Source: Gaeumannomyces sp. JS-464 (Eukaryota > Ascomycota > Sordariomycetes > Magnaporthales > Magnaporthaceae). From it: a stretch of DNA of 64,000 bases. The stretch spans positions 10,993,501-11,057,500 of the forward strand of contig NGZR01000001.1 in NCBI GenBank assembly GCA_002197995.1, in the 5' to 3' direction. The position numbers were made by a program, and so were the translations under genes. The stretch's first letter is position 1. Each line of letters begins with the position of its first letter. The notes under the pieces were generated by a model. That model made no database searches. It was not told where the DNA came from and saw nothing but the letters and a program-made list of their open reading frames with translations. Positions 35,451-44,634 of the stretch are shown here, piece after piece.

Positions 35451-35634
35451 TGTAATAAGCTAGGCTAATAAGTGGTGGCTAATAAAAGCTAAAGTAATGT
35501 TGTAAAATGAAAAAAAATAGGAAGGAAAAAAGTCGGCTTAGTTTTGGAAGCTATCCTTAGTTATATATGCATAAAAACGGTTTAAAAGTAACCTTTAAGC
35601 CTTTTACTCGTGCTATTAGCACGGAACTATAACA
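35451..35634 (+). repeat. Solo-LTR-like repeat, copy 2, nested in gypsy 2
   Basis: 184 bp, same orientation and same ends (TGTAATAAGC ... CTATAACA) as 8128-8317. It separates the protease from the RT of gypsy 2. Flanks read ATTTT before and TTTTT after, a possible 5-bp duplication with one difference. It must be younger than gypsy 2. Confidence 0.7.
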
Positions 35635-35639
35635 TTTTT

Positions 35640-36990
35640 ACTATTAAACCCGCTATTATTGCTTTTGTTAAATATGGTATAGCCGAACCCATTCCGTTTT
35701 AAAGCTTTAATTCTTTTTATAAAAACTTAAAATCGGTTTTTGAAAAATTTAGGAAATTCCTTCCTATTATATCGGTAAAAGCTGCTATGCGCCTTTTCGA
35801 CCACCAGTTTTGGGATTACAAAATTAACTTTAAAAACGGTGTTAAACTTATATAAAGCCCCTTTTACCAAAAGCGCTAAAAAACTTAAGGTTTTTTAGCT
35901 TTAATTGTAAAAGAATTTAAAAGCCGGGCGTATTTGCCGCTTTATATTCGTAATCGGATCGCTTTTTTTTTCGCCGAGAAAAAAAATCCTTTTAACCTTT
36001 TAAAACTTATTATTAATTATAAGGATTTTAATTTTAAAATAATCCTTATCCAGTGTTTAATACCTTTAATTACAAAACTCCAAAATAGGCTTAGTAAAGC
36101 CAAATAAATAACTAAAATCGATTTTAAACCCGGATTTAACCTTATCCAAATAAAAAAGGGATATAAATGGCTTATAGCGTTCCGTTATAAATACGGACTT
36201 TTCGAATACATTATTATACTAACAGGCTTTATTAATACCTTAGCCATTTTCCAAAGTTTTATAAACCATATTTTTATAAATTTAATTAACGCCGGCCTTT
36301 TAATATACTTCGACGACTTTTTAATTTACGCTAAAATAAAGGAAAAATACGACGATTTGGTTAAAAAAGTTTTAAAAAGATTTACCTAATATAATTTAAC
36401 GGTCGCCTTTCGTAAATACGTATGGGGAGTTTAAAAAGTCGAATTTTTAAAACACGTTATCGGCTTTTAAAACATCGCCATATCTAAAAATAAGGTTTAA
36501 ACGGTGCTAAACTGGAAAAAACCTAAGCAATTTAAAAATTGCCAATCGTTCGTTGGATTCGCTAACTTTTACAAAAGGTTTATTAAAAGATTTTCCAAAA
36601 TTGTTAAACTTTTAACTATTGCTAATGCCTTATTTAAGCACTAATAATCCTGGATTAAAAAAATGCAGCAAGCATTCGAAAGCTTTAAAAAAGCATTTAC
36701 GTTACCCCGATTTTAAAACACTTCGACCCGAAAGTTCCCGCCGTAGTAAAAACGGATTTATCCGACTTTGTTATAAGTGCGGTGCTATTATAAAAAGACC
36801 ATTACCGGTAAAATGCATTTTATCGCCTTTTATTTTAAAAAAATGATATTTGCCGAAATTAACTATAAAATATGCGATAAAAAACTTTTGGCAATCGTAA
36901 ATAATTTCGCAAAATGGCGCTATTACTTAAAAAGTGCAAAACACCGGGTAAAGGTTTACACTAACTATTAAAACCTAGCCTACTTTACTA
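35640..36990 (+). pseudogene. Gypsy 2 reverse transcriptase and RNase H
   Basis: Translation with stops ignored gives a Lys-Ile-Asp-Phe-Lys-Pro-Gly-Phe-Asn-Leu-Ile palm start near 36115 and Ala-Phe-Arg-Tyr-Lys-Tyr-Gly-Leu-Phe-Glu-Tyr near 36178. The catalytic box is Phe-Asp-Asp at 36309-36317 (usually Leu-Asp-Asp), followed by Phe-Leu-Ile-Tyr-Ala. The connection domain has Phe-Val-Gly-Phe-Ala-Asn-Phe-Tyr near 36551. RNase H is read at about 36680-36990 (Lys-Leu-Leu-Ala-Ile-Val ... Trp-Arg-Tyr-Tyr-Leu). The catalytic Asp pair survives, but stops are frequent. Confidence 0.85.
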
Positions 36991-37030
36991 CCGCCAAAAT
37001 TCTTAATAAAAAATAAGCCCGATAAGCTTA

Positions 37031-37467
37031 ACGTAATCCATTAGTAAGTGGGCCACATTAGCGAGTGGGCCACGACAAAATCTTATATTAAACGCGATTT
37101 TCGATACCCTTGCTAACTCGGCCAATTTAAACCCAATTGTAACCAGATTTTAACAGGTTGTATTTAACTATGTAGTAATTTTAATTTATTTTTTTTGGAT
37201 TTTTTAAACTTTTACTACCTTTTTAAGGTAATTTGCATATTTCACACAGTATATTGTACAGTGTTTCGAACTAACCTAAAAAGGGTAATAAGAAAAATCC
37301 AAAAAAAATTAAATTTAAGTTACTACGTAGTTAAATACAATTTGTTAAAATTTGGTTAAAATTAGGCTTAAATTGGCCGAGTTAGCAAGGGTATCGAAAA
37401 TCGCGTTTAATATGAAATTTTGTCGTGGCCCATTCGCTAATATGGCCCACTTACTAATGGATTACGT
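37031..37467. mobile_element. Fold-back MITE (437 bp) with Fot/pogo-type ends, nested in gypsy 2
   Basis: The whole element is an imperfect palindrome. The first bases ACGTAATCCATTAGTAAGTG are matched by the inverted last bases, and similarity runs through both arms to the centre near 37249 (around CACAGTATATTGTACAGTG). TA duplications lie at 37029-37030 and 37468-37469. After the ACGT tip there are two 17-bp-spaced units with the core GTGGGCCAC, the same architecture as the Fot copies. It has no coding capacity, so it is probably a non-autonomous relative moved by a Fot-type transposase. It interrupts gypsy 2 between RNase H and integrase. Confidence 0.88.
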
Positions 37468-37869
37468 TAACAATTAACCAGCTATTAGTTTATAATTAAT
37501 TATTAACCAAAGCGATAAAATAAAAAGGCCGATATATTGTTAAAATTATTTTAACACCGGTTTAAAAAAGGGGGGAGTAAGGATTAGCCGATTATAACGA
37601 TTTTGCAAAAAAAAACACTTTTAAAAGGGAAAATCGCGGCGATAAAGCAGGAAAAGGGGAATTTTAAATCTTTTATTTTCTTATCGCTTGTTAAACTTTA
37701 CAGCATTTTTATTGTTAAATGGTTTGCAAAATTTACTAACGCGGTTAAAAAGGCCGAACTATCGGATTTAAATACTAGGAGCATTTAAAAGCCCCGGTAA
37801 AAGAAAAAGAAATAAAGGATAGCTTTTTTTACCGTAAAAAAAAACTTTAAATACCGACATTGGCACTTT

Positions 37870-38930
37870 AAAGGAAGTCCTTAAATTTAAAACACGATAT
37901 TAAAGTCGCCCGGACATATAAAAATGGATAAAACCTTAAAGCTAATTACACGCTACTTTTAATGGCCTAATATTAAGGAAATAATTCGAAAATACGTAAA
38001 AAGTTGCTTAAAATGCTAAAAAAAATAAGGCATTAAAATACGCGCCATTTAAACCATTATAACTTATAAAATTACATTATTAGCTTTGGAAAATAATAGC
38101 TATGGATTTTATTATAAACCTTTTTTTAAATAACGGGTGCGATTCCATTTGGGTAATGGTAAACCTATATATTAAAATGGCACATTTCGTCCCACTTAAA
38201 ATGGAAGGGAAAAAAACGGATGATTTTATCCGTATTTTTGCTAAAAAATATTAGCGTTTACATGGTATACCTTTAAATATTATTTTAAATAAAGATTTTA
38301 AATTTACGAGCTACTTATGGAAAGATTTCCTCCGTTTGGTAAGTATTAGGCTTTAAATAAGCACCGCTTTCCACTTTTAAACGGATGGATAAACTAAAAG
38401 ATTTAACTAAAGTTTTAAAACCTACTTTAAATTCGTCGTAAATTACGAAATGGATAATTGGGCCCAGCTTTTCCTAACGGCAAAATTCGCTTATAAAAAT
38501 GCTTTTTCGGCAAGTACTTCGGTTTCCTCCTTTTACGCTAATTATAACTATTACCTTTTAGCTAGCAATCCTCCTTTTAAGCGTGTAAGCAACCCCGATA
38601 ACCGCTTATACGCCTACTGGATGACAAGAATCCATAACACCGTTACCTAGCACTTTAAAAAAGCCAAAAAAACGTATAAAGCATTACGCAAACAAAAATA
38701 AAGCTTTTTCCAATCCTTACTAAAGGGTAATTCGTTATGCTTAACGTTTGGCATGTTAAAACCCGTCGACCGGCTAAAAAACTCGATTTTAAATTTTTAG
38801 GACCTTTTCGAATTTCCAAAATCACCTCCCCCGCCGCTATTCGTTTAACCTTACTTTAAAGTTGGAAAATCCACGACGCTTTCCACGTTTCTCTTATTAA
38901 ACCGTATCGTACTAGCATTTAAGCTTGGCT
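37870..38930 (+). pseudogene. Gypsy 2 integrase
   Basis: The catalytic core reads Met-Asp-Phe-Ile-Ile-Asn-Leu near 38101 and Asn-Leu-Tyr-Ile-Lys-Met-Ala-His-Phe-Val near 38163. It continues with Arg-Leu-His-Gly-Ile-Pro near 38257 and Ser-Thr-Ala-Phe-His-Phe near 38358, followed by Asp-Gly. An open stretch at 38450-38650 carries Asp-Asn-Trp-x2-Leu-x4-Lys-Phe-Ala-Tyr-Lys-Asn, the core end. A Lys-Val-Trp motif and a basic tail lead into the chromodomain. One of the catalytic Asp residues is replaced by Asn in Ile-Leu-Asn-Lys-Asp, fitting G-to-A mutation. Confidence 0.85.
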
Positions 38931-38976
38931 TAACCTTAACGAAATATTACAGGAAGCCCTTTAATTAAAAGGAAAA

Positions 38977-39132
38977 TGGGAGGTGGATAAAATGGTTAAC
39001 TCTTGTACCCGAAGTGGCCAAGTCGAGTATAGGGTAAGGTGGGAAAGCTACGGGCCGGGAAACGACACCTGGGAACCATAGGAAGTTTTTATTACGAAAG
39101 GATTACAAGCCGAAGTTAAAGCGTTCCACTAA
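38977..39132 (+). pseudogene. Gypsy 2 chromodomain
   Basis: The frame is Trp-Glu-Val-Asp-Lys-Met-Val-Asn-Ser, then Val-Glu-Tyr-Arg-Val-Arg-Trp-Glu-Ser-Tyr-Gly, then Asp-Thr-Trp-Glu-Pro, with only one stop, ending at TAA 39130-39132. The aromatic positions of the chromodomain cage are recognisable. In chromoviruses this module steers integration towards heterochromatin. Confidence 0.85.
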
Positions 39133-39208
39133 CGCAAACCCCATAAAGCGAAAAACTCCCGGGCTTAAAAACGAGGGTTTAGGCCGCGCCTTAGAAAAAA
39201 AAGGATTA

Positions 39209-39504
39209 TGTTATACGGGAAACCTTTAAAAAACCCACAACGGATTTTAATAAGGAACGGCGAAAGCCGAAATCCAAAATTAATGCTTAACAGGCTTTAG
39301 CGGCCTAAACCCCTAAAGGCACCCCATATGTACCTTTGTAGTTATACCCTCGCACGGGCTACTTAGTGGTTTATAAAAACGGGGTTAATAGGCAAAAGAT
39401 CCCCGAGGAATTCTGCTTTTTTTAAGCATCTTTTAAGCCTTTAAAAAGATTATCACATAATATAAAACCATTACCTCCAAGTTGATATTCGTCCTTTTGT
39501 TACA
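39209..39504 (+). repeat. Gypsy 2 3' LTR
   Basis: Partner of the 5' LTR. It is less AT-shifted than its partner (for example TTAATAAGGAACGG against TTAATAAAAAACGG), showing that RIP hit the two LTRs unequally. Confidence 0.92.
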
Positions 39505-39509
39505 CTTAC

Positions 39510-40740
39510 TTACTTTTACTGCCCTATCCTGCCCGGTTTCCCGTTTATCCTTAAACCGAAGCACCTTTTAGCGACGGAAGATTTGTCCACGGTTTTAATT
39601 ATAAACCACCGCTTTAATTAGGCTCCTTGGGCTAAAGGCAAGGTAAAATTACGTTATTAGTAATCGATTAGCTTATCGAACTATCCATTGCTAGCTTATT
39701 AGTCGGCTTATGTAAGCGTTAAAAGAATTTGCTAAAAACTTAAAAGCTTATCGTTACATCCGGGCCATATGGCAGGAGTGAACCATCCGACGACAGTTTA
39801 GGAAGAATTACAAAGTACCCGAAATTAGGTTAACCGTAAAGGGAATGGAGTATAAACGTAAGCAAAAAACCGGTGGCTTGCTTTTAAAATTATAAATTTT
39901 CCGCCTAGGCATCCGAAAATGAAAGAATCCTGCTAAGTCCGTGGGAAATTTGAAACTTGTTATACCCCGGGACGGAAGCTGTTGCCAAAATGCCTAAAAT
40001 GCGGCAATCGAGTTTGTAGGCGTCGTGTAGCGCTTTTGCTGTCCCGAAAAAGCACACCCTCGGGTTCCAAATGGCGGATAACGTCGAGAATCACAAAACC
40101 GAACTAATGTACCCTTATAAGCGCTGCGAACTAAAAAGGAACCGGCCTTACTAAACTAGGTATATACCGGGGCTAATATGCTAATCGGATATCGGCTTTC
40201 TTTAGATTCCGCCTTTGTTAAAGTAAGAACACCGAAATATTGAGAGTTTAAACTCGAGTCCTCCCTTTACGTGTAATAATATATTTTTGCGGCGAATATC
40301 AAACACAGCCTTAATAGGATGGTCGTACACACCATAAAATGAATACTTTTTTAGCTGTGCCCTTTTAACCCCGTTTAGCGCGGTCCGTTTTGTATACTAA
40401 AAGTAACACGAAGGTTTAAAGCACCGTTTTGTGTTTAAAAAGCTAAACCTAGCACTAGAGAAACTGGGTTTAAGGAATTAATATCATTAAGTGTAAAAAA
40501 AGTGCGATTTTATATCTGCCGAGTTAATCGTAATTAAGTCTCCCTGGCGGAAAACAGTGCTAGGAGGTAATAGTGGCGGAATGTATTTGATATAGGCAAA
40601 GCCAAAAAGCAAAGCAAAGTACCCCTATTAGCTAATTAGTTTATTAGGACACATCCCGTTAATAATGGCTTTGTTTAAAAGGTTACTACGAGCGTGTTTT
40701 TACTATCTAATCAGGGCTTCATTGTTAAGGCGGTCGAAAG
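39510..40740. other. Unassigned transition zone between gypsy 2 and the gene island
   Basis: Composition is intermediate, with TAA/TAG still common at the left. A short plus-strand stretch near 39985-40060 has a C-x2-C-G-N-x-V-C cluster, but no family was recognised. No terminal repeat or complete reading frame was found. Confidence 0.4.
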
Positions 40741-40916
40741 AAGTCTACTAGACCGGCCTAATCTGCCTTAACGAAACATTTCCTTCCGTCTCCTCTTCCT
40801 TCCAGCTCCGCCACCCCGTCTCTCCCTCTCCTAGATAGCCGGGCAAGTCGTGCGCCCGCAAATGGCGTGTCGGGAAGGGTTTAAAGGCGATACTCGATGA
40901 ATTACCCGCTTGGGAG

Positions 40917-41347
40917 TTAACATATAGGCACGCTGACAAACTGCAAAAACCCGTCGATCTCGGTAAGCCTGCAGCTCGCGTCGCACGGCCCCCTATAAGC
41001 GTTTCCGTCGTCCGGGTTATAAGCGTAAATGTCGCCTGTGTAAATGCAACTATCGATTTCAAGCCCGATCTGGCAGCCGGGCGCCGCTTTGGGCCCGTAA
41101 TCGATTTTAACAAGGTTGCCGTTCTGGTTGCAAAGGCGGACGCCTACGGGCAGCCTGTCGCAAATGTTGTTTATAGTCCTATCGCCGTACGTGGTTATCC
41201 TACCGTCGTTGCAAGGCGAGCCTGCCGCGAACACCACGATGTTTGGCCGAGGCCATTTGAACGCCCTGTAAGTGCCCGCGAAGCAAATATTGCCGGCTTC
41301 GGCGGCGCTGGAAAGGAGGGCCGCGAAACGAGGGTGGCGGGCTTCAT
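40917..41347 (-). pseudogene. Small secreted cysteine-rich protein, frameshifted in the signal peptide
   Basis: The minus-strand frame ends at TAA 40917-40919 and is open back to beyond 41330. It encodes a compact Cys-rich domain with nine Cys and an aromatic/Gly-rich composition (Gly-Asn-Ile-Cys-Phe-Ala-Gly-Thr-Tyr ... Pro-Ile-Cys). Upstream it reads Phe-Ala-Ala-Leu-Leu-Ser-Ser-Ala-Ala-Glu-Ala before Gly-Asn, a convincing signal-peptide end. The only suitable ATG (41345-41347; Met-Lys-Pro-Ala-Thr-Leu) is out of phase by one base. A single-base deletion near 41330 would explain this and restore about 143 residues. The family is not recognised. Size, secretion signal and the location beside transposons fit an effector-like or surface protein, which is inference. 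A sequencing error or an unseen intron is possible. Confidence 0.55.
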
Positions 41348-42666
41348 AACGGGTCGTTGCTGAAGATAAACTAAGGGGGGATAGTGTATAGTGATCGATT
41401 TGTTTGTTGCGGGTATGCTAACCTTTGTGGCCGGACTGCGGTGGTTTGTCAATGGCTTAAGGACAGGCTTAGTCTCGTTTTTATAACCTGCGGACACTAA
41501 TCCCTTAATCTCGATCCAGAACAGATGGATAGAACGAGGCCAGACATCTGGATACGTAAATTAGGCTCGGCAAAAACAAGGCCAGCCATATGGATACCAA
41601 AACTGGACCATATACAGACGTGGCCAGATATGGATACCTGAATCGAGACAAACATATGGTTTCTAGGTCCATCGTATGCTAGCAGAGACCAGCGGTGACG
41701 CGATCGACTGGCTAAGTGAAAGAGTCCACGAATGCTCGAAACCCACCAATCAAACGCAAAAGAAAACAAAGAAAGGGGAGGGAGAGGAGGGCATCGCGGT
41801 AGGGTCTCGGAGGCACATACGAGAACTGGCGGTCCGCACCGAGACGGTCAAGGCCTCACAAGCCCGGCTCCTGGATCGACGTAAAAAAAAGGCAAATCTC
41901 GCGTGCTCGTTGGTATCTAACGGCATAAAACAATCAGCTAAAGGATCTCCTCATACTCACGCAGCGGCACGCCAAAGAGAGGATTATAAGGGAGGATGTC
42001 CGGCTGAGCGAGCTTAGAACCCCGCTCGACTTCGACTCGCGCGAGTAGCTGCCTTTCTCTGGCATGTACTACGGGCCTGGCTTTAGCGCTCGTTAATAAA
42101 CACCAATCGTGAGTCTAGAGATCCGTAGCTATAAAGCCAAGGAAGCGGTAAAACAGTGCTCGCTTAGTGTCTCGTCAAACCTTGATCGGGTCCTTGCACA
42201 TTGAACCAACTGTATGTAGACATGGTGCCCAATGGGCACAATCGTCGGTGAAGAGTATGGCTGAAAGGCATCTAGATGGGTAGAGATAAGTCGCAGGATG
42301 TTGTACATTTGTAAGAGATAAGCCTGTAGAATCCCCTTACGGACTGCTTCCACTTGATGTCTGACAGGACTTGGAGCAGGGGAACCGCCCCCTTGCCCCC
42401 CCCCCCCCCCCCCCCCCCCCCCAATCGCCCTTGTTGACCCCGCCCCCAGTCGGTCTGCGTGACCCCTGCACTATGTGAAAACTGCCGCCTCTTGGCGTTT
42501 GCTACGGCAAGGTGGTCTAGCAGCCAGCGGTCGGCTGTCGAAGACTCGGGTGGGCATCGGAGTGCCATAGGCAGTCCTTCAATCTGGGTCCAAGACAAGA
42601 TGGTGGGCATCCAGAGCTGTCAACCACCATCAGACCTCCCCTCCTCGCTCAGCACGGAACTGCCAG
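41348..42666. other. Intergenic or unresolved sequence with short repeats and a poly(C) tract
   Basis: No frame is convincing. A phrase of the form GGCCAGxxATxTGGATAC recurs three times at about 41540-41640. Minus-strand open stretches at 42610-42272 and 42353-42129 have protein-like composition but match nothing I know, and the poly(C) tract falls inside the first. Confidence 0.35.
42396..42422 (+). repeat. Poly(C) homopolymer, 27 bases
   Basis: An uninterrupted run of C, preceded by CCCCCTTG and followed by AATCGCCC. Runs of this length are unstable and often misassembled. Confidence 0.9.
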
Positions 42667-43266
42667 TTACACCAGCGTCCCAAAATAAGGACGCCCAGGA
42701 GAAAGATAAGTGCGCAAATGTCCGGCGAAGGCCGTCACAAGAAGCTGATTGTGGCCGAGGTGCATGTGACCGCGTTCAAGCTGGCGCTCTGCCGCTTCTG
42801 GGTCCAGACTGGGAAGCTCTTCCGTGCCCTTGCCTCGGCCTGTGGCTGCAAAAGGTAGCCTCTCCGCGAGCCTGCTGCTCAAGCACCGGACGGACAAGGA
42901 GGGCGACTTCGTGATGCTCTTCACCACGTCTGGGGCCGCCGGTTGGGGTGCCTGCAGGGCACGAATATCCGAGGGCGAAATGAGGCCGAGGCGAGTGGCC
43001 ATTCCAGCGGCAGCGAGCATGGCGTCGCTGCGGAGGCACTCCCTGCACGCTGCGGCAGGCCCGGTCGAGTGCGCCCATTACCTGGCATCATTTGTCTCCA
43101 GGCTGGGTGAGGGGACCTCGGGTGACTTGGGTCCGGGTGATCGGAACCTTCTGTCACAGATGTTTACTGGTGATGCTGCCCATCGTCTGACCGGCAGCGG
43201 GGGGTTGCGCTCTGACACTGCGCCGCCGGCGGAGGAGCGGGCCACGCCGGAGGAGGAGCGGGCCAC
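42667..43266 (-). pseudogene. Unrecognised minus-strand reading frame with one internal stop
   Basis: Two open stretches, 43266-43081 and 43077-42667, are in the same frame and are separated by a single TAA. That TAA would be Gln (CAA) before a C-to-T change. The joined reading is rich in Ser/Pro at first, then Ala-Ala-Cys-Arg-Glu-Cys-Leu-Arg, an amphipathic Ala/Leu/Arg stretch, and Leu-Leu-Val-Thr-Ala-Phe-Ala-Gly-His-Leu near its end. No ATG start is evident in frame. A fungal transcription-factor C-terminus is conceivable but not supported by a zinc cluster. It lies 76 bp downstream of the rhodopsin-type gene on the same strand. It may be a non-coding GC-rich shadow. Confidence 0.3.
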
Positions 43267-43342
43267 GCCGGAGGAGCTGCCTCTCCATCTTCCCCAGCTC
43301 TGCTGCCTGCCCTGGTGGAGCCCCCATAGCTGGCCGTGTGCA

Positions 43343-44634
43343 TTACGCCAGCTCCATATCGTCGGACATAGTGAGGACTTGGGTACTATCGGTGCCCACC
43401 GAAAAAGGGTCCATGGGGCGCGGAGGCTTCTGCGTAGGAGTTATCGCTTGTGGCGGCTCTGCTTTTCCTCCGCTGGAAAGCCACCTCCATCGACCGAATA
43501 GTGGCCTTAGAGTAACGACGCATGAGCAGGCAATACCAACGTTTATCTCGATGATGGCGTATAAGCCGCTGGGGACAGCATCCCATGTTTTATCTGTTGA
43601 GGTTGTCGACCGATAAAGCACCTGCAGACGGAAGACAGACACGATACTCGCTCTAAAAGACGACAAGCGAAAAGATGCGTTAGTTACCCGCTTCGGTTAT
43701 CTGAAATGTGCCGAAGGAGGGAAATTTAACTTACGTTGCCCCAAGAGACATAACAAGGCCCAAAAGTATTCGTTGTGGCCAAGGGATAGTTAAATGCCGA
43801 AGAATAAAAAAAGGGCCGATAAGAATGGCAAAGTCCATAATAATAAGGTATACCTGGTTTGCGGTAAATGCGGCGGTAGTGTTAAGGCAAACGGCTCCCG
43901 GAACGTTAGGTGTCCATATGGCGTGAAAAGGTATGCACGTGACAAGAGCAACGACAAAAAAAGCAAAAAATCCACAGCTTAAAATTGCGGAAAGAGCATA
44001 ACAAAAACGCTTTTCGAGATCCATGACGCTGATTCGGATATATTGGAATACAATCGACAACTTGGCAAGTACGTGCGTTGCGGAGTAGGTGATGTAAATG
44101 CCCGGAGCAACCTGCCGCGAGATATCAGCTGCCATTAATTGCTGCGTTGTAAACATTACCTGGGGAAGGTCGATCTCCAAAATGTACCTTGCGGAGCCGG
44201 GCAAATTCGGCGGCGCTGACTGTTTCGAAATGTCTTCCATTACCATTGGAAAACGCTAGGAATTTAGCATAAAAGCCAACCATATAGCGAATTCAGCGGT
44301 TCGAAATACGTCCTACGGCTTACCAATCACAATGAGGACGGAGACAGAAATGGATGAGGCCTATGGATGTTCGAGATAAGCATGGATTTAAGCTTTGGTT
44401 GGGATCGGGGGCTCGGGATCAAAGGAAGCAGCTAAGAATCCCGCCGCGTACCATAGCCGCAACGATAGTGTAGTCTTCCCAAAAGACTTTCCTAACTAGA
44501 AAAGCTCGCGAGTAAATGCGCAGGGCGACAAGGATAAGTGCAATGGCCGGGCAGACAATGGTGATTGGGACGCCGTAGCTGGCCCGGTCTTCGTTCCGGC
44601 GGTAAGCCAAGGCGTCGGTCGAGTTGGACGACAT
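43343..44634 (-). CDS. Seven-transmembrane Fung_rhodopsin-type (SAT4/PTH11-like) membrane protein, five exons
   Basis: Five minus-strand exons join in frame: 44634-44452, 44360-44324, 44255-44188, 44141-43735 and 43652-43343. They give 1005 nt, 334 residues plus stop. All four introns have GT...AG ends (lengths 91, 68, 46 and 82). The product starts Met-Ser-Ser-Asn-Ser-Thr and has a first hydrophobic helix (residues about 21-38) followed by Phe-Trp-Glu-Asp-Tyr-Thr. It continues with Gly-Asn-Gly-Arg-His, a Leu-Ala-Lys-Leu-Ser-Ile-Val-Phe-Gln-Tyr-Ile-Arg-Ile helix, more hydrophobic helices and Ile-Glu-Ile-Asn-Val-Gly-Ile-Ala-Cys-Ser-Cys-Val-Val-Thr-Leu-Arg-Pro-Leu. These are hallmark blocks of the fungal rhodopsin-domain family, integral plasma- or endomembrane proteins; some relatives are PTH11-like receptors or lie in secondary-metabolite clusters. 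The cytoplasmic tail is Pro/Ser-rich. No RIP stops are present. The ligand is unknown. The small exon 2 (37 nt) and the 46-nt third intron are the weakest parts of the model. Confidence 0.85.

Larger units (their letters stand above)
32065..39504 (+). mobile_element. Ty3/gypsy element 2 (plus strand), chromodomain type
   Basis: LTRs of 294 and 296 bp (32065-32358, 39209-39504) both start TGTTATACGGG and end TTACA. The 5-bp target duplication reads TTTAC at 32060-32064 and CTTAC at 39505-39509, differing by one RIP-type C-to-T change. Plus-strand order is gag, zinc knuckle, protease, RT, RNase H, integrase, chromodomain. Two later insertions sit inside it: a solo LTR at 35451-35634 and a fold-back MITE at 37031-37467. 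A purine tract at 39194-39205 before the 3' LTR is the likely polypurine tract. Confidence 0.92.

Noticed and set aside
41676..42017. 113-codon plus-strand frame and its antisense partner at 41497-41769
   Set aside because: Both are basic, low-information sequences with no domain, and neither has splice or start support.
42824..43501. 225-codon plus-strand open frame
   Set aside because: It overlaps exon 5 of the rhodopsin-type gene antisense, has GC-rich low-complexity composition and no domain; treated as a shadow.
43794..43982. Plus-strand zinc-ribbon-like frame (Cys-Gly-Lys-Cys-Gly-Gly ... Cys-Pro-Tyr-Gly)
   Set aside because: It is exactly antisense to exon 4 of the rhodopsin-type gene, whose minus-strand reading fits a known family much better.
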